The notes beneath the pieces were generated by a model. The model worked only from the letters and a program-made list of their open reading frames with translations, searched no databases and was not told the origin of the DNA. The position numbers and the translations under genes were made by a program. A DNA stretch of 64,000 bases from SZUA-442 sp051011415 (GTDB taxonomy: Bacteria > Actinomycetota > Acidimicrobiia > Spongiisociales > UBA5794): NCBI GenBank assembly GCA_051011415.1, contig JBPCTY010000147.1, positions 10,372 to 74,371 on the forward strand, in the 5' to 3' direction. Positions 34,407-43,166 of this stretch are shown one piece after another. Every line of letters begins with the position of its first letter. Within the stretch, counting starts at the first letter, position 1.

Positions 34407-35708
34407 TCAGCCCTGCCCGTCGTAGAACTGCTCCTCTTCGGTCGAGCCCTCCAAGGCGAGGGTTGATGATGCTCCGGCGGACACCGCTTGGCTCACGAGA
34501 TCGAAGTAGCCGGCTCCCACCTCTCGCTGGTGGCGGGTCGCGGTGTAGCCTTCAGACTCCATCGCGAACTCGTGCTCCTGGAGCTCGACATATGCCTCCA
34601 TGCCTCGTTCGGAGTAGCCCTTCGAGAGGTCGAACATCGTGGCATTGAGTGCGTGGAACCCAGCGAGCGTGATGAACTGGAACCGGTACCCCATTGCACC
34701 GAGTTCCTTCTGGAACGTAGCGATCGTCGCATCGTCGAGATGGCGCTTCCAATTGAACGACGGCGAGCAGTTGTACGCAAGCATCTTGTCCGGAAATTCG
34801 GTATGGATCGCCTCTGCGAACTGCGCTGCTTCGGCGAGGTCCGGGGTGGACGTTTCGCACCAAATCAGATCCGCATACGGTGCGTACGCAAGGCCGCGAG
34901 CTATCGCCGCTTCCATCGAGTTGTCGACGACGTAGAACCCTTCTGCAGTTCGTTCTCCGGTGGTGAATGCGCGGTCGCGTTCATCCACATCCGTGGTCAA
35001 CAAGGATGCGCCGAGGGAGTCCGTGCGGGCGACAATCAGTGTCGGCACGCCCATCACATCGGCTGCGAGTCGTGCGGATCGGAGTGTGCGCACATGCTGG
35101 CTTGTCGGCACCAGCACCTTGCCTCCCATGTGGCCACACTTCTTCTCGGATGACAGTTGATCCTCGAGGTGGACTGCAGCTGCGCCCGCAGAGATGAACG
35201 ACTTTGTGAGTTCGAAGACATTGAGCGGCCCGCCAAAGCCAGACTCCGCATCAGCCACGATCGGAACAAACCAGTCGGGACCGTCGGTGCCTTCAGACCA
35301 CTCGATCTCATCGGCGCGCCGTAGTGCGTTATTGATGCGTCTCACGAGGGATGGAGCAGAGTTGGCCGGATACAGTGACTGATCCGGATAGACGGATTCG
35401 GCATGATTGCCGTCTGCGGCAACCTGCCACCCTGACAGGTAGATCGCCTGCAGACCAGCCTTGACCATCTGGACGGCCTGACCACCCGAAAGCGCACCGA
35501 GAGCGTTGACGTAGTCCTCCCTTGCCAGGAGCGACCACAGCTTGTCGGCCATTGCTGAGGCAAGCGTGTGTTGCTCGACGAGGGAGCCCTGGAGCTTGAC
35601 AACCTCCTCGGCCGTGTGGTCCCGCACAACGCCCTTCCACCGAGGGTTGGTATCCCAGTCGTTCTGCAACGCTTGAACTCTGCTGTCGAGGTTGGTGTGC
35701 GTCGTCAT
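34407..35708 (-). CDS. aceA: Isocitrate lyase
   Basis: Protein of 433 residues. It splits isocitrate to glyoxylate and succinate, the first enzyme of the glyoxylate shunt. KKCGHMGGKVLVPTSQH contains the catalytic Cys, ADAESGFGGPLNVFEL and the metal/substrate regions VARTDSLGA and YNCSPSFNWKRHLDD are canonical. It overlaps aceB by 4 bases (ATGA) and is transcribed after it. Acetate or fatty-acid growth needs this pathway, in keeping with the beta-oxidation cluster next door. Confidence 0.97.
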   Translation of the reverse strand: MTTHTNLDSRVQALQNDWDTNPRWKGVVRDHTAEEVVKLQGSLVEQHTLASAMADKLWSLLAREDYVNALGALSGGQAVQMVKAGLQAIYLSGWQVAADGNHAESVYPDQSLYPANSAPSLVRRINNALRRADEIEWSEGTDGPDWFVPIVADAESGFGGPLNVFELTKSFISAGAAAVHLEDQLSSEKKCGHMGGKVLVPTSQHVRTLRSARLAADVMGVPTLIVARTDSLGASLLTTDVDERDRAFTTGERTAEGFYVVDNSMEAAIARGLAYAPYADLIWCETSTPDLAEAAQFAEAIHTEFPDKMLAYNCSPSFNWKRHLDDATIATFQKELGAMGYRFQFITLAGFHALNATMFDLSKGYSERGMEAYVELQEHEFAMESEGYTATRHQREVGAGYFDLVSQAVSAGASSTLALEGSTEEEQFYDGQG

Positions 35709-37315
35709 TCGTTTGTCTCCGATCGGTAACTGTGTTCGAGTACTGCGTACGCCGGGAGCGTGAGGAACTCTGGAAAGTCGTTGGCGAGAGCAACTTGTTC
35801 GAAGATGTCTCGCGCTTCATCGAACCTGCCTATCTCGTAGGCCTCGTGGCCGACGGACGTCCGTAGGTGATCTGTCTCCTCGTCAGCGATTTTCCGGACA
35901 AGGGCGGGAGTGACCTGCAATCCCTCGACAGTCGACGATCCGGAGCGGACCCATTGCCAGATCTGGGACCGTGATATCTCGGCGGTGGCCGCGTCCTCCA
36001 TGAGGTTGTACAGCGCGGCAGCTCCTCTGCCGCTGAGCCATGATGCGATGTACTGGATGGCGACGTCGATGTTCTGCCTGAGGCCCTCTTCAGTGATCGT
36101 CCCTTCTGCAATGCTGAATCGAGTGAGATCGGCTGCGGTAACCGAGACATCGTCCCTTTGTCGCTCGATCTGGTTCGGTGCGGACCCGAGCACATCGTCG
36201 AAGATCTCCGTTGCGAGAGGGACAAGATCTGGATGTGCGACCCATGTGCCATCGCAGCCGTCCGCCGCTTCGCGAGATTTGTCCTGACGAACCCTTTCGA
36301 AGGCGACTGCGTTGATGGACTCGTCGGTTCGTGAAGGAATAAAGGCAGCCATTCCTCCCATGGCGTGTGCGCCTCGCCGATGGCAGGTCTTGACGAGCAG
36401 TTCGGTGTACGCCCGCATGAACGGCACCGTCATTCCAATCTGACTTCGGTCAGGGAGCACAAATCCATCTCGATTCCTGTACTTCTTGATCACCGAGAAG
36501 ATGTAGTCCCATCGACCCGCATTCAGACCGGCCGAATGGTCCCGCAACTCGTACAAGATCTCGTCCATTTCGAATGCTGCTGGGATGGTTTCGATGAGGA
36601 CGGTGGCCTTGATCGACCCGGTGGGAAGCCCAAGATGATCCTGCGACACGATGAAGACATCGTTCCAAAGCCTTGCTTCCAGATGGCTCTCCAGCTTGGG
36701 CAGGTAGAAGTACGGGCCCGAGCCACGTTCGAGCAGTTCTGTCGCGTTCGTGTAGAAGTACACGCCGAAATCGAAGAGGGATGCAGACACCGGCTCACCA
36801 TCGACAAGCATGTGTGCCTCATCCAGATGCCAACCACGCGGACGAACCATGAGAGTCGCAGGTACTTCATCGAGCTCGTAGCGCTTGCCGGTATCGGCCG
36901 TGAAGTCGATCGAACGTCTGACTGCGTCAGAGAGGTTCTGCTGCCCGTTGGTCATGTTGTTCCACGTCGGTGAGTTCGAATCCTCGAAGTCCGCCATGAA
37001 GACTCGAGCTCCCGAGTTCAGGGCGTTGATGACCATCTTCCGGTCGGTCGGTCCCGTGATTTCACATCGACGGTCCGAGAGATCAGCGGGAGCCGGCTTC
37101 ACGGTCCAGTGCCCATACCGCACTTCAGCAGTTGCGCTGAGGAATCGGTATTCGTTGCCATCATCGATCGTTCTTTGGCGGTCGAGCCGTTGCCCCAACA
37201 ATCCGCGGCGACGCCCATCGAACCGTCGGTGGAGCATTGCAACGAACGCAAGCGCATCCGGACTCACCGCGGTCCCCGCGGAAGATGGAACCGGTTCCGT
37301 GAGTACGTAGTCCAT
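35705..37315 (-). CDS. aceB: Malate synthase A
   Basis: Protein of 536 residues, the AceB type. It condenses glyoxylate with acetyl-CoA to malate. FMADFEDSNSPTWNNMTNGQ, VRPRGWHLDEAHML and MGGMAAFIPS (residues in parts) with QWVRSGSSTVEGLQVT are typical. The first gene of aceB-aceA; CAGGAGG precedes ATG 37315. The upstream region carries two RamB-like sites and is shared with the divergent ramB. Confidence 0.96.
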   Translation of the reverse strand: MDYVLTEPVPSSAGTAVSPDALAFVAMLHRRFDGRRRGLLGQRLDRQRTIDDGNEYRFLSATAEVRYGHWTVKPAPADLSDRRCEITGPTDRKMVINALNSGARVFMADFEDSNSPTWNNMTNGQQNLSDAVRRSIDFTADTGKRYELDEVPATLMVRPRGWHLDEAHMLVDGEPVSASLFDFGVYFYTNATELLERGSGPYFYLPKLESHLEARLWNDVFIVSQDHLGLPTGSIKATVLIETIPAAFEMDEILYELRDHSAGLNAGRWDYIFSVIKKYRNRDGFVLPDRSQIGMTVPFMRAYTELLVKTCHRRGAHAMGGMAAFIPSRTDESINAVAFERVRQDKSREAADGCDGTWVAHPDLVPLATEIFDDVLGSAPNQIERQRDDVSVTAADLTRFSIAEGTITEEGLRQNIDVAIQYIASWLSGRGAAALYNLMEDAATAEISRSQIWQWVRSGSSTVEGLQVTPALVRKIADEETDHLRTSVGHEAYEIGRFDEARDIFEQVALANDFPEFLTLPAYAVLEHSYRSETNE

Positions 37316-37373
37316 CTGAGCCTCCTGGCGGCGTGGTTGGGGTGCGAGTGCCTGTGTGATGACACAAAAGAAG

Positions 37374-37401
37374 AAACTTCTCCAAAATGCAACTTCGAGA
37401 A
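37374..37401. promoter_or_regulatory. Two RamB-like operator sites between aceB and ramB
   Basis: AAACTTCTCCAAAA (37374-37387) and CAACTTCGAGAA (37390-37401) sit 17 bases apart in the divergent region. The first resembles the known Corynebacterium RamB site AAACTTTGCAAA, recalled from established work, not measured here. The second is a shorter version. RamB controls glyoxylate-shunt genes in that species, and its homologue is the neighbour. TACTCT (37416-37421) nearby could be the ramB -10. Confidence 0.55.
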
Positions 37402-37453
37402 GAGATAAGAAGTGCTACTCTTTCCAATTCTGGTTGAGAAGGACGGTATTTCG

Positions 37454-38899
37454 ATGATCGATCCACTGATGTTCGGACACCGAGTTCGCCATTACCGCAA
37501 AAGAGCGGGGATGACGCTCGATGATCTCGGCAGCCGTGTCGGCAAGCCTGCGCCCTACCTGTCGCTGCTCGAGAATGGCAAAAAGGAGCCGAAACTGGGG
37601 CTGATGAATGATCTGGCCGTGGCCCTCGGCATCGACCTCACGGACCTTGTTGACCCGGAGCCTCCATCGCACCGAGCGGAGCTTGAGGTTGCGATTGAGA
37701 GATCCCAAAGGGATCAGGCGTATCGGGATCTGTCCCTGCCGTATCTCAAACCGTCGGCCAAGGTGCCTGATGTGGCGCTCGAGCACATCGTTGCGCTGTA
37801 TGAAGAGCTGCGGGGCCGAGATGCCGCAGCCGCATTCACCCGAGACGAGGCTCGAGCCGCAAACGCCCAGCTGCGTGCGGAGATGACGGACCGCGGGAAC
37901 TACTTCGAATCGATCGAACGCATCGCCGGCGACGCTGTTGCGTCGGTCGGCTTCTCTGGCCAAGGTGCCATGTCAAAGGGCGACTTGAACGCATTGGCCG
38001 AGCATTTCGGGTTCACCGTGATTCGGACGCCGGACGTTCCGGCCTCAGTCAGGTCCGTTACCGACACCAGAAACGGTCGTATCTATGTGCATGGACGGGA
38101 CAGTTTCGACTCAAAGCAGTCGAGGTCGGTGATACTCCAGACCCTCGGCCACTTTGCCCTCGAGCACCCCGAACCCAGGGACTTCGCAGAATTTCTGAGG
38201 CAGCGGGTTGAAGCAAACTATTTCGCAGGTGCGATTTTGGTCCCGGAGACAGTGGCGGTGCCGTTTCTCCGGGAGGCGAAGACGGCGCGCAACCTCTCTG
38301 TTGAAGACCTGAAGGACCGGTTCTTCGTTTCCTACGAGATGGCAGGTCATCGCTTCACGAACCTTGCCACTGAGCACTTGGATCTGGAAACGCACTTCGT
38401 CCGATCCGACGATCAGGGAATCATCTGGAAGGCCTACGAGAACAACGGTGTGCCCTTTCCGAGGAACTCAGCTGGCGCCATCGAAGGACAACGGCTGTGT
38501 CGTGAGTGGGGGACCCGGCAGGCATTCTCATCTGAAGCCAGGTACACAATCCACTACCAATACACCGACACTTCGGCCGGCACCTTCTGGTGCGCCACGT
38601 TTGTCGAGACTGCGAACGAAACAGCATCGGCAATAACCGTCGGAGCCCGGTTCGAAGATGCACGGTGGTTCCGAGGCTGGAACACGGAGCGACGGTCGGT
38701 GTCTGGATGCCCAGATGGAGATTGCTGCCGGTGGGTGACAGACGAAATGGCCGAACACTGGAACGGATTTGCTCGGCCGTCGGTACGACCGAACTCGCAT
38801 GTCCTTGCGGCGATGCCGGTGGAGACGATTCCCGGGGTTGACATGGTCGAGATCTACGAGTTCCTCACCAGGCAGGAGAGCGACGCCTACGACGGCTAA
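37454..38899 (+). CDS. ramB: RamB/ScfR-family regulator of acetate and glyoxylate metabolism
   Basis: Protein of 481 residues. An Xre-type helix-turn-helix at residues about 10-65 (VRHYRKRAGMTLDDLGSRVG, PYLSLLENGKKEP), then a central IrrE/DUF955-like segment (about 175-300, LGHFALEHPEPRDFAEFLRQ) and a C-terminal ScfR-type domain with cysteine cluster SGCPDGDCCRW. In Corynebacterium RamB represses aceA/aceB; the divergent aceBA here makes that role likely. ATG 37454 was chosen from the conserved start MIDPLMFGHRVRHYR after GAGAAGGAC. The stop overlaps the convergent PQQ-dehydrogenase stop (CTAA). Confidence 0.9.
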   Translation: MIDPLMFGHRVRHYRKRAGMTLDDLGSRVGKPAPYLSLLENGKKEPKLGLMNDLAVALGIDLTDLVDPEPPSHRAELEVAIERSQRDQAYRDLSLPYLKPSAKVPDVALEHIVALYEELRGRDAAAAFTRDEARAANAQLRAEMTDRGNYFESIERIAGDAVASVGFSGQGAMSKGDLNALAEHFGFTVIRTPDVPASVRSVTDTRNGRIYVHGRDSFDSKQSRSVILQTLGHFALEHPEPRDFAEFLRQRVEANYFAGAILVPETVAVPFLREAKTARNLSVEDLKDRFFVSYEMAGHRFTNLATEHLDLETHFVRSDDQGIIWKAYENNGVPFPRNSAGAIEGQRLCREWGTRQAFSSEARYTIHYQYTDTSAGTFWCATFVETANETASAITVGARFEDARWFRGWNTERRSVSGCPDGDCCRWVTDEMAEHWNGFARPSVRPNSHVLAAMPVETIPGVDMVEIYEFLTRQESDAYDG

Positions 38900-40083
38900 C
38901 CGTCTCTGGTTGGTTCGAGCGCAAGCACTCTTCCCTCGATCGTGGTGATGAGCAGCTCGCCCTTGTGGTCAGCCGCGATTGACGTAATCATCCCAACCTG
39001 TCCGATGAACGGCTCCCAGTTGACCTCGGGACCGAGGGTCCCGTTGAGAAGCGGTGCGGATCGAATCCAGCCGATGCAAAAGTCCCCATAGAGGTAGTGC
39101 CCGAAGAGCTCCGGAATCTGCGAGCCTCGGTAGACAGGTCCGCCGATCAGCGCACACGAACGTGTGCGGGGTATCACGAATTCGGGAGTGGTGAGTCCTT
39201 CGGTGTCACAGGGATCGGTCTGGAAGCAATCAAAGCCTTCCATAATCGGCCAGCCATAGTTGAGGCCCGGGGCATCGACGTCCGTCACGTTGATCTCGTC
39301 AGCAGTGTGCTCGCCGACATCGGCAACCACGAGCTGGACGCCATCGATTGTGAAGCGCCAGGGGTTGCGAAGACCGATTGCCCATATCTCGGGCCGGTTC
39401 TCGTCGCTGGTTGCGTAGGGGTTTGTCGATGGGATCGCATAGGGAGAGCCTCTGTCGACATCGATACGCACCAGGGTGCCGCGGAGGGTGGTTGGGTCCT
39501 GGCCGTTCTTCCGTTTGTCTCCACCTCCGCCACCATCGCCTAGGGAGAGCCAAAGCATGCCCCTCGGTCCGAACAAGATGCCGCCGCCCTGGTGGTACTT
39601 GTGTGGTTGCGTGACCAACAACACCGTCTGCTCGGACGACGCATCAAACACGTCCCCGGTCCAATCGAAGGACGAGACAACCACATCGCGGTCCTTGTTG
39701 GTGTAGACGGCGAATCCCCGAGAGTCCTCTGGAAACCGTGGATGCACAGCGAAGCCAAGGAAGCCCTGCTCATTGACGTCCCAGCCGACGGAACCTGTGA
39801 TGTCAAGAACGGCTGTCGGGGGTTGGTCGGCCGCGATGAGCCTCCCCGTGCGTTCGACGACGAAGGTACGGCCGATGCCAACAGCCGGAGCGACAGCGAC
39901 GGGTTCGCTCAATCCGGTCACTACCTCGACGATCTCGAGACCGATCAATCGACGTGCTGGCTGATCCGGCACGGACGTGGATGTCGTCGATGCTGGAGGG
40001 GGCTCGACCACTGGAATCGATTCGTCGGCGCTACACGCCGCGCATGCGAGAGCCGCCATGAGAATGAAAAGGAGGAGCCGCAT
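38896..40083 (-). CDS. PQQ-type sugar dehydrogenase-like lipoprotein (Asd/HHIP family)
   Basis: Protein of 395 residues. Lipobox LACAACSA (Cys about 18) indicates surface anchoring. The six-bladed glucose/sorbosone dehydrogenase fold is indicated by QGFLGFAVHPRFPED, LWLSLGDGGGGGD, EIWAIGLRNPWRF, DAPGLNYGWPIMEG and YGDFCIGWIRS. Such enzymes oxidise soluble sugars with PQQ. It is divergent from a homologous gene 52 bases away. ATG 40083 is leaderless, TACCCT 6 bases upstream. Confidence 0.88.
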   Translation of the reverse strand: MRLLLFILMAALACAACSADESIPVVEPPPASTTSTSVPDQPARRLIGLEIVEVVTGLSEPVAVAPAVGIGRTFVVERTGRLIAADQPPTAVLDITGSVGWDVNEQGFLGFAVHPRFPEDSRGFAVYTNKDRDVVVSSFDWTGDVFDASSEQTVLLVTQPHKYHQGGGILFGPRGMLWLSLGDGGGGGDKRKNGQDPTTLRGTLVRIDVDRGSPYAIPSTNPYATSDENRPEIWAIGLRNPWRFTIDGVQLVVADVGEHTADEINVTDVDAPGLNYGWPIMEGFDCFQTDPCDTEGLTTPEFVIPRTRSCALIGGPVYRGSQIPELFGHYLYGDFCIGWIRSAPLLNGTLGPEVNWEPFIGQVGMITSIAADHKGELLITTIEGRVLALEPTRDG

Positions 40084-40135
40084 CGACGGAGGGTATAGCG
40101 CAAGGCTTGTTGAGAGGCATCGGTACGCTGCCGCC

Positions 40136-41383
40136 ATGCAACGCACGCCGAGACTTTCGTTTGCGATCGCGGTTGTAGCAGTGCTCGCCCTGGGTGCCTG
40201 CTCACCGGGGGGAGACGAATCGACCGCAGCAACCTCTTCTTCCACTTCATCGGCGGCGACAACCTCCGCCGCGACCGGCGGATCGACCACGACCCAGCCA
40301 GGCACGCCATCAACCGATACGTCGACGACGACGCTGCCCATAGAGAATCTGCACGTGATGCTCACCGAGGTTGGGGCTGGGTTTGTACACCCTGTCCTAC
40401 TCGTCGCCGACCCGGATGGTGTGGACGACTACGTTGTTGAACAGCGAGGGACGATTACGACGCTGACCGGGCGCCGACTTGCTCTCGACATTGCCGACGA
40501 CGTCAGATTCGAGGGCGAGCAGGGACTCTTGGGTCTTGCGTTTCACCCCGACTTTGCATCCAACCGGCTCGCGTACGTGAACTATTCGGATGAAGACTCG
40601 GCCACGATCGTCGAAGAGTTCACGGTCGCTCCAGATGGCGATTTTGATGTCGCATCGCGACGAACGATCTTGCGGGTCGCACAGCCAGCGGGAAACCACA
40701 ACGGAGGGATGATCGCCTTCGGTCCCGCTGGACATCTGTGGATCGGTATGGGTGACGGTGGTGGATCGAACGACCAGTTTGGTACCGCCCAGGACACAGC
40801 ATCGCTTCTGGGGTCAATGCTTCGGATCTCTGTTGGGAGCGACACAGAAGGTGCGTATGACATCCCTGCTGACAACCCATTTGCCGGCGGAGCCGGAGGC
40901 GCTCCGGAGGTATGGGCGGTCGGTCTTCGCAATCCATGGCGTTTCAGTTTTGATGGTGCGGATGTCTGGATTGCAGATGTCGGGCAGGCGCGCATTGAGG
41001 AGGTCGACCTCGCAGATGCAACAGTCCCCGGACTGAACTATGGATGGTCTGTGATGGAGGGGTCGGAGTGCTTCCGCGAGGACAACTGCAATACGGAGCC
41101 TTTCGTTCTGCCGATAACCGAGTTCACCCACGACGACGGGTGTTCGATCACAGGTGGCTACGTGTACCGGGGCAGTGCAATGCCTGAACTTGCCGGCCAC
41201 TACTTCTATTCGGATTTCTGCGGCGGATTCCTCCGGTCCATTCGCCCCGGTGACGGTGATCGGGATTGGACACCCGATGTCGGTCGCATCCCGTCACCCA
41301 CGGGCTTCGGTGTCGGGAGCGATGGAGAGATGTACGTCGTGTCCCAAAGCGGCAGCATCGTCCGACTGGACCGCGCACCATGA
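40136..41383 (+). CDS. PQQ-type sugar dehydrogenase-like lipoprotein (paralogue)
   Basis: Protein of 415 residues. Lipobox ALGACSP (Cys about 22), Thr/Ser-rich linker, then the propeller with EGEQGLLGLAFHPDFA, NHNGGMIAFGPAG, LWIGMGDGGGSND, EVWAVGLRNPWRFSF, VPGLNYGWSVMEG and YFYSDFCGGFLRS. ATG 40136 is leaderless (TACGCT 6 bases upstream). The stop overlaps rbsK by 4 bases (ATGA), so it leads a coupled sugar/nucleoside operon. Confidence 0.9.
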   Translation: MQRTPRLSFAIAVVAVLALGACSPGGDESTAATSSSTSSAATTSAATGGSTTTQPGTPSTDTSTTTLPIENLHVMLTEVGAGFVHPVLLVADPDGVDDYVVEQRGTITTLTGRRLALDIADDVRFEGEQGLLGLAFHPDFASNRLAYVNYSDEDSATIVEEFTVAPDGDFDVASRRTILRVAQPAGNHNGGMIAFGPAGHLWIGMGDGGGSNDQFGTAQDTASLLGSMLRISVGSDTEGAYDIPADNPFAGGAGGAPEVWAVGLRNPWRFSFDGADVWIADVGQARIEEVDLADATVPGLNYGWSVMEGSECFREDNCNTEPFVLPITEFTHDDGCSITGGYVYRGSAMPELAGHYFYSDFCGGFLRSIRPGDGDRDWTPDVGRIPSPTGFGVGSDGEMYVVSQSGSIVRLDRAP

Positions 41384-42246
41384 TCGTCGTCGTTGGGTCT
41401 GCGAACCGCGATCTGACAACACAGGTTGAGCGACACCCCTTGCCTGGGGAAACAGTTGTCGCCCGACGGATGCGCGAATCCCACGGGGGAAAGGGAGCCA
41501 ATCAAGCGGTTGCCGCTGCTCGGCTCGGCCAGTCGGTCTTGTTTGTTGGGGCCGTGGGCGACGACTCTGGAGCAGACGATCTTGTCGGCGAGCTCGTCGC
41601 CGAGGGTGTTGATACCTCGGTGGTATCCCGCATCGAAGGTCCGTCAGGTACGGCCTTCATCACCCTCGCCGACAATGCCGAGAACTCGATCGTCGTCGTG
41701 CCGGGCGCAAACGGAATGCTCGAGATAAGCCCTGCCCAAAGTGCGATGATCGCCACAGCGGATGTCGTCCTTGCGCAATGTGAGGTTCCTGTAGATGCGC
41801 TGGAAACGGCTCGCAATGCGGCGTCAGGGATCTTTGTTCTCAACGCTGCTCCAGCTATCCGTTTGCCGCCGTCACTCATCGCATCGGTTGATGTGCTCGT
41901 GGTGAACCAGCACGAGCTTGTATCGCTCGCCGGGGGCACGGATCCGCAGTCCGCCCGCTCCCTCGGATGCGCGACCGTGGTGGTGACCCTCGGAGCTGAT
42001 GGTGCCCAGATCGTGACAACCAGCGACATCGGCTACGTGCCCGCTCCCGACGTTGCAGTACGCGACACGACCGGCGCAGGCGATGCGTTTTGCGGTGCGT
42101 TTGCGAGCGCCCTCTCTGATGGTCGGGATGTGTTTGAAGCATCGGCATGGGGTGTCGCAGCAGGAAGCCACGCAACAACGATCGTCGGTGCGCGGTCTGG
42201 ACCGAACCGGGCACGGCTTGAATCGTTGCTCAGGAGGAACACATGA
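41380..42246 (+). CDS. rbsK: Ribokinase (PfkB family)
   Basis: Protein of 288 residues. It phosphorylates ribose or a related sugar with ATP. IVVVGSANRDLTTQVERHPLPGE is the ribokinase N-terminal motif (in parts), RESHGGKGANQAVAAARLG the second, and DTTGAGDAFCGAFA the catalytic/anion-hole motif. Its product would come from the nucleoside hydrolase next door. It is coupled on both sides by ATGA overlaps. Confidence 0.9.
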   Translation: MIVVVGSANRDLTTQVERHPLPGETVVARRMRESHGGKGANQAVAAARLGQSVLFVGAVGDDSGADDLVGELVAEGVDTSVVSRIEGPSGTAFITLADNAENSIVVVPGANGMLEISPAQSAMIATADVVLAQCEVPVDALETARNAASGIFVLNAAPAIRLPPSLIASVDVLVVNQHELVSLAGGTDPQSARSLGCATVVVTLGADGAQIVTTSDIGYVPAPDVAVRDTTGAGDAFCGAFASALSDGRDVFEASAWGVAAGSHATTIVGARSGPNRARLESLLRRNT

Positions 42247-43166
42247 CGAGACCCATCATCATCGATACGGACCCCGGCCAGGACGACGCGCTTGCCATTC
42301 TTCTGGCTCTTGCGTCGCCCGAGCTCGATGTTCTCGCCATCACGACGGTGGCGGGAAATGTGCCTCAACCCACTGTGACCGATAACTCGAGAGCCCTGCT
42401 GGAGCTTGCGGGCCGGACCGATATACCTGTGTACAAAGGATGCGAGCGGCCGCTGATCCGCAAGCTATACACCGCTGAGTACGTTCACGGTGATTCGGGC
42501 GTCGATGGCGCAGATCTGCCAACTCCGACTGTTGCCGCTGAGCCGGGGCACGCCGTCGATCTCCTCATCGAGGCTTGTCTCGACGCTGACGAACCGATCA
42601 CGCTTTGTCCGATCGGGCCATTGACGAACATCGGAATGGCGATCGCGAAGGAGCCGTCGATCACCTCGTTGATCCGGGAGATCGTTTGGATGGGCGGCGC
42701 ATTCGACGAACCAGGCAACACGACTGACCTCGCCGAATTCAATGCCTATGTAGACCCACACGCTGCGGCAATCGTGTTCAATGCACCTGTTCCGCTGACC
42801 GTGTTCCCACTCGATGTCACGCACAAGGCGTTGATGACACCGAACTATGTCAATGCGCTGGAGACGGTGGGAACTCCTGTCGCCAAGGCATCGGCCGGCA
42901 TGATCCGGTTCTACGAACAGTACGACATCGAGAAGTACCGAATAGTCGGCGCCCCGATGCACGACCCGTGTGTCATCGCATATCTGGTGGATCCAACGCT
43001 CTTCTCGGGCGAGCAGGGGCCGATTGATATCGACATCGTGAACGAAGCAACGATCGGAAACACATTCTTCTCGGATCGCGATCTGCCAGGGCCACGAACA
43101 GTGATGACCACGGTGGATAGCGATCGATTCTTCTCCATGTTGGTCGAACGAGTGGCGACCCTGTGA
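42243..43166 (+). CDS. Nucleoside hydrolase (inosine-uridine preferring type)
   Basis: Protein of 307 residues. IIIDTDPGQDDALAILLAL is the calcium-binding DTDPGxDDA motif, ITTVAGN and LCPIGPLTNIGMA are conserved, and APMHDPCVIAYLVDP carries the catalytic Asp/His region. It splits nucleosides into base and ribose, which the ribokinase upstream can capture. The stop overlaps the CoA-transferase start (GTGA). Confidence 0.93.
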   Translation: MTRPIIIDTDPGQDDALAILLALASPELDVLAITTVAGNVPQPTVTDNSRALLELAGRTDIPVYKGCERPLIRKLYTAEYVHGDSGVDGADLPTPTVAAEPGHAVDLLIEACLDADEPITLCPIGPLTNIGMAIAKEPSITSLIREIVWMGGAFDEPGNTTDLAEFNAYVDPHAAAIVFNAPVPLTVFPLDVTHKALMTPNYVNALETVGTPVAKASAGMIRFYEQYDIEKYRIVGAPMHDPCVIAYLVDPTLFSGEQGPIDIDIVNEATIGNTFFSDRDLPGPRTVMTTVDSDRFFSMLVERVATL

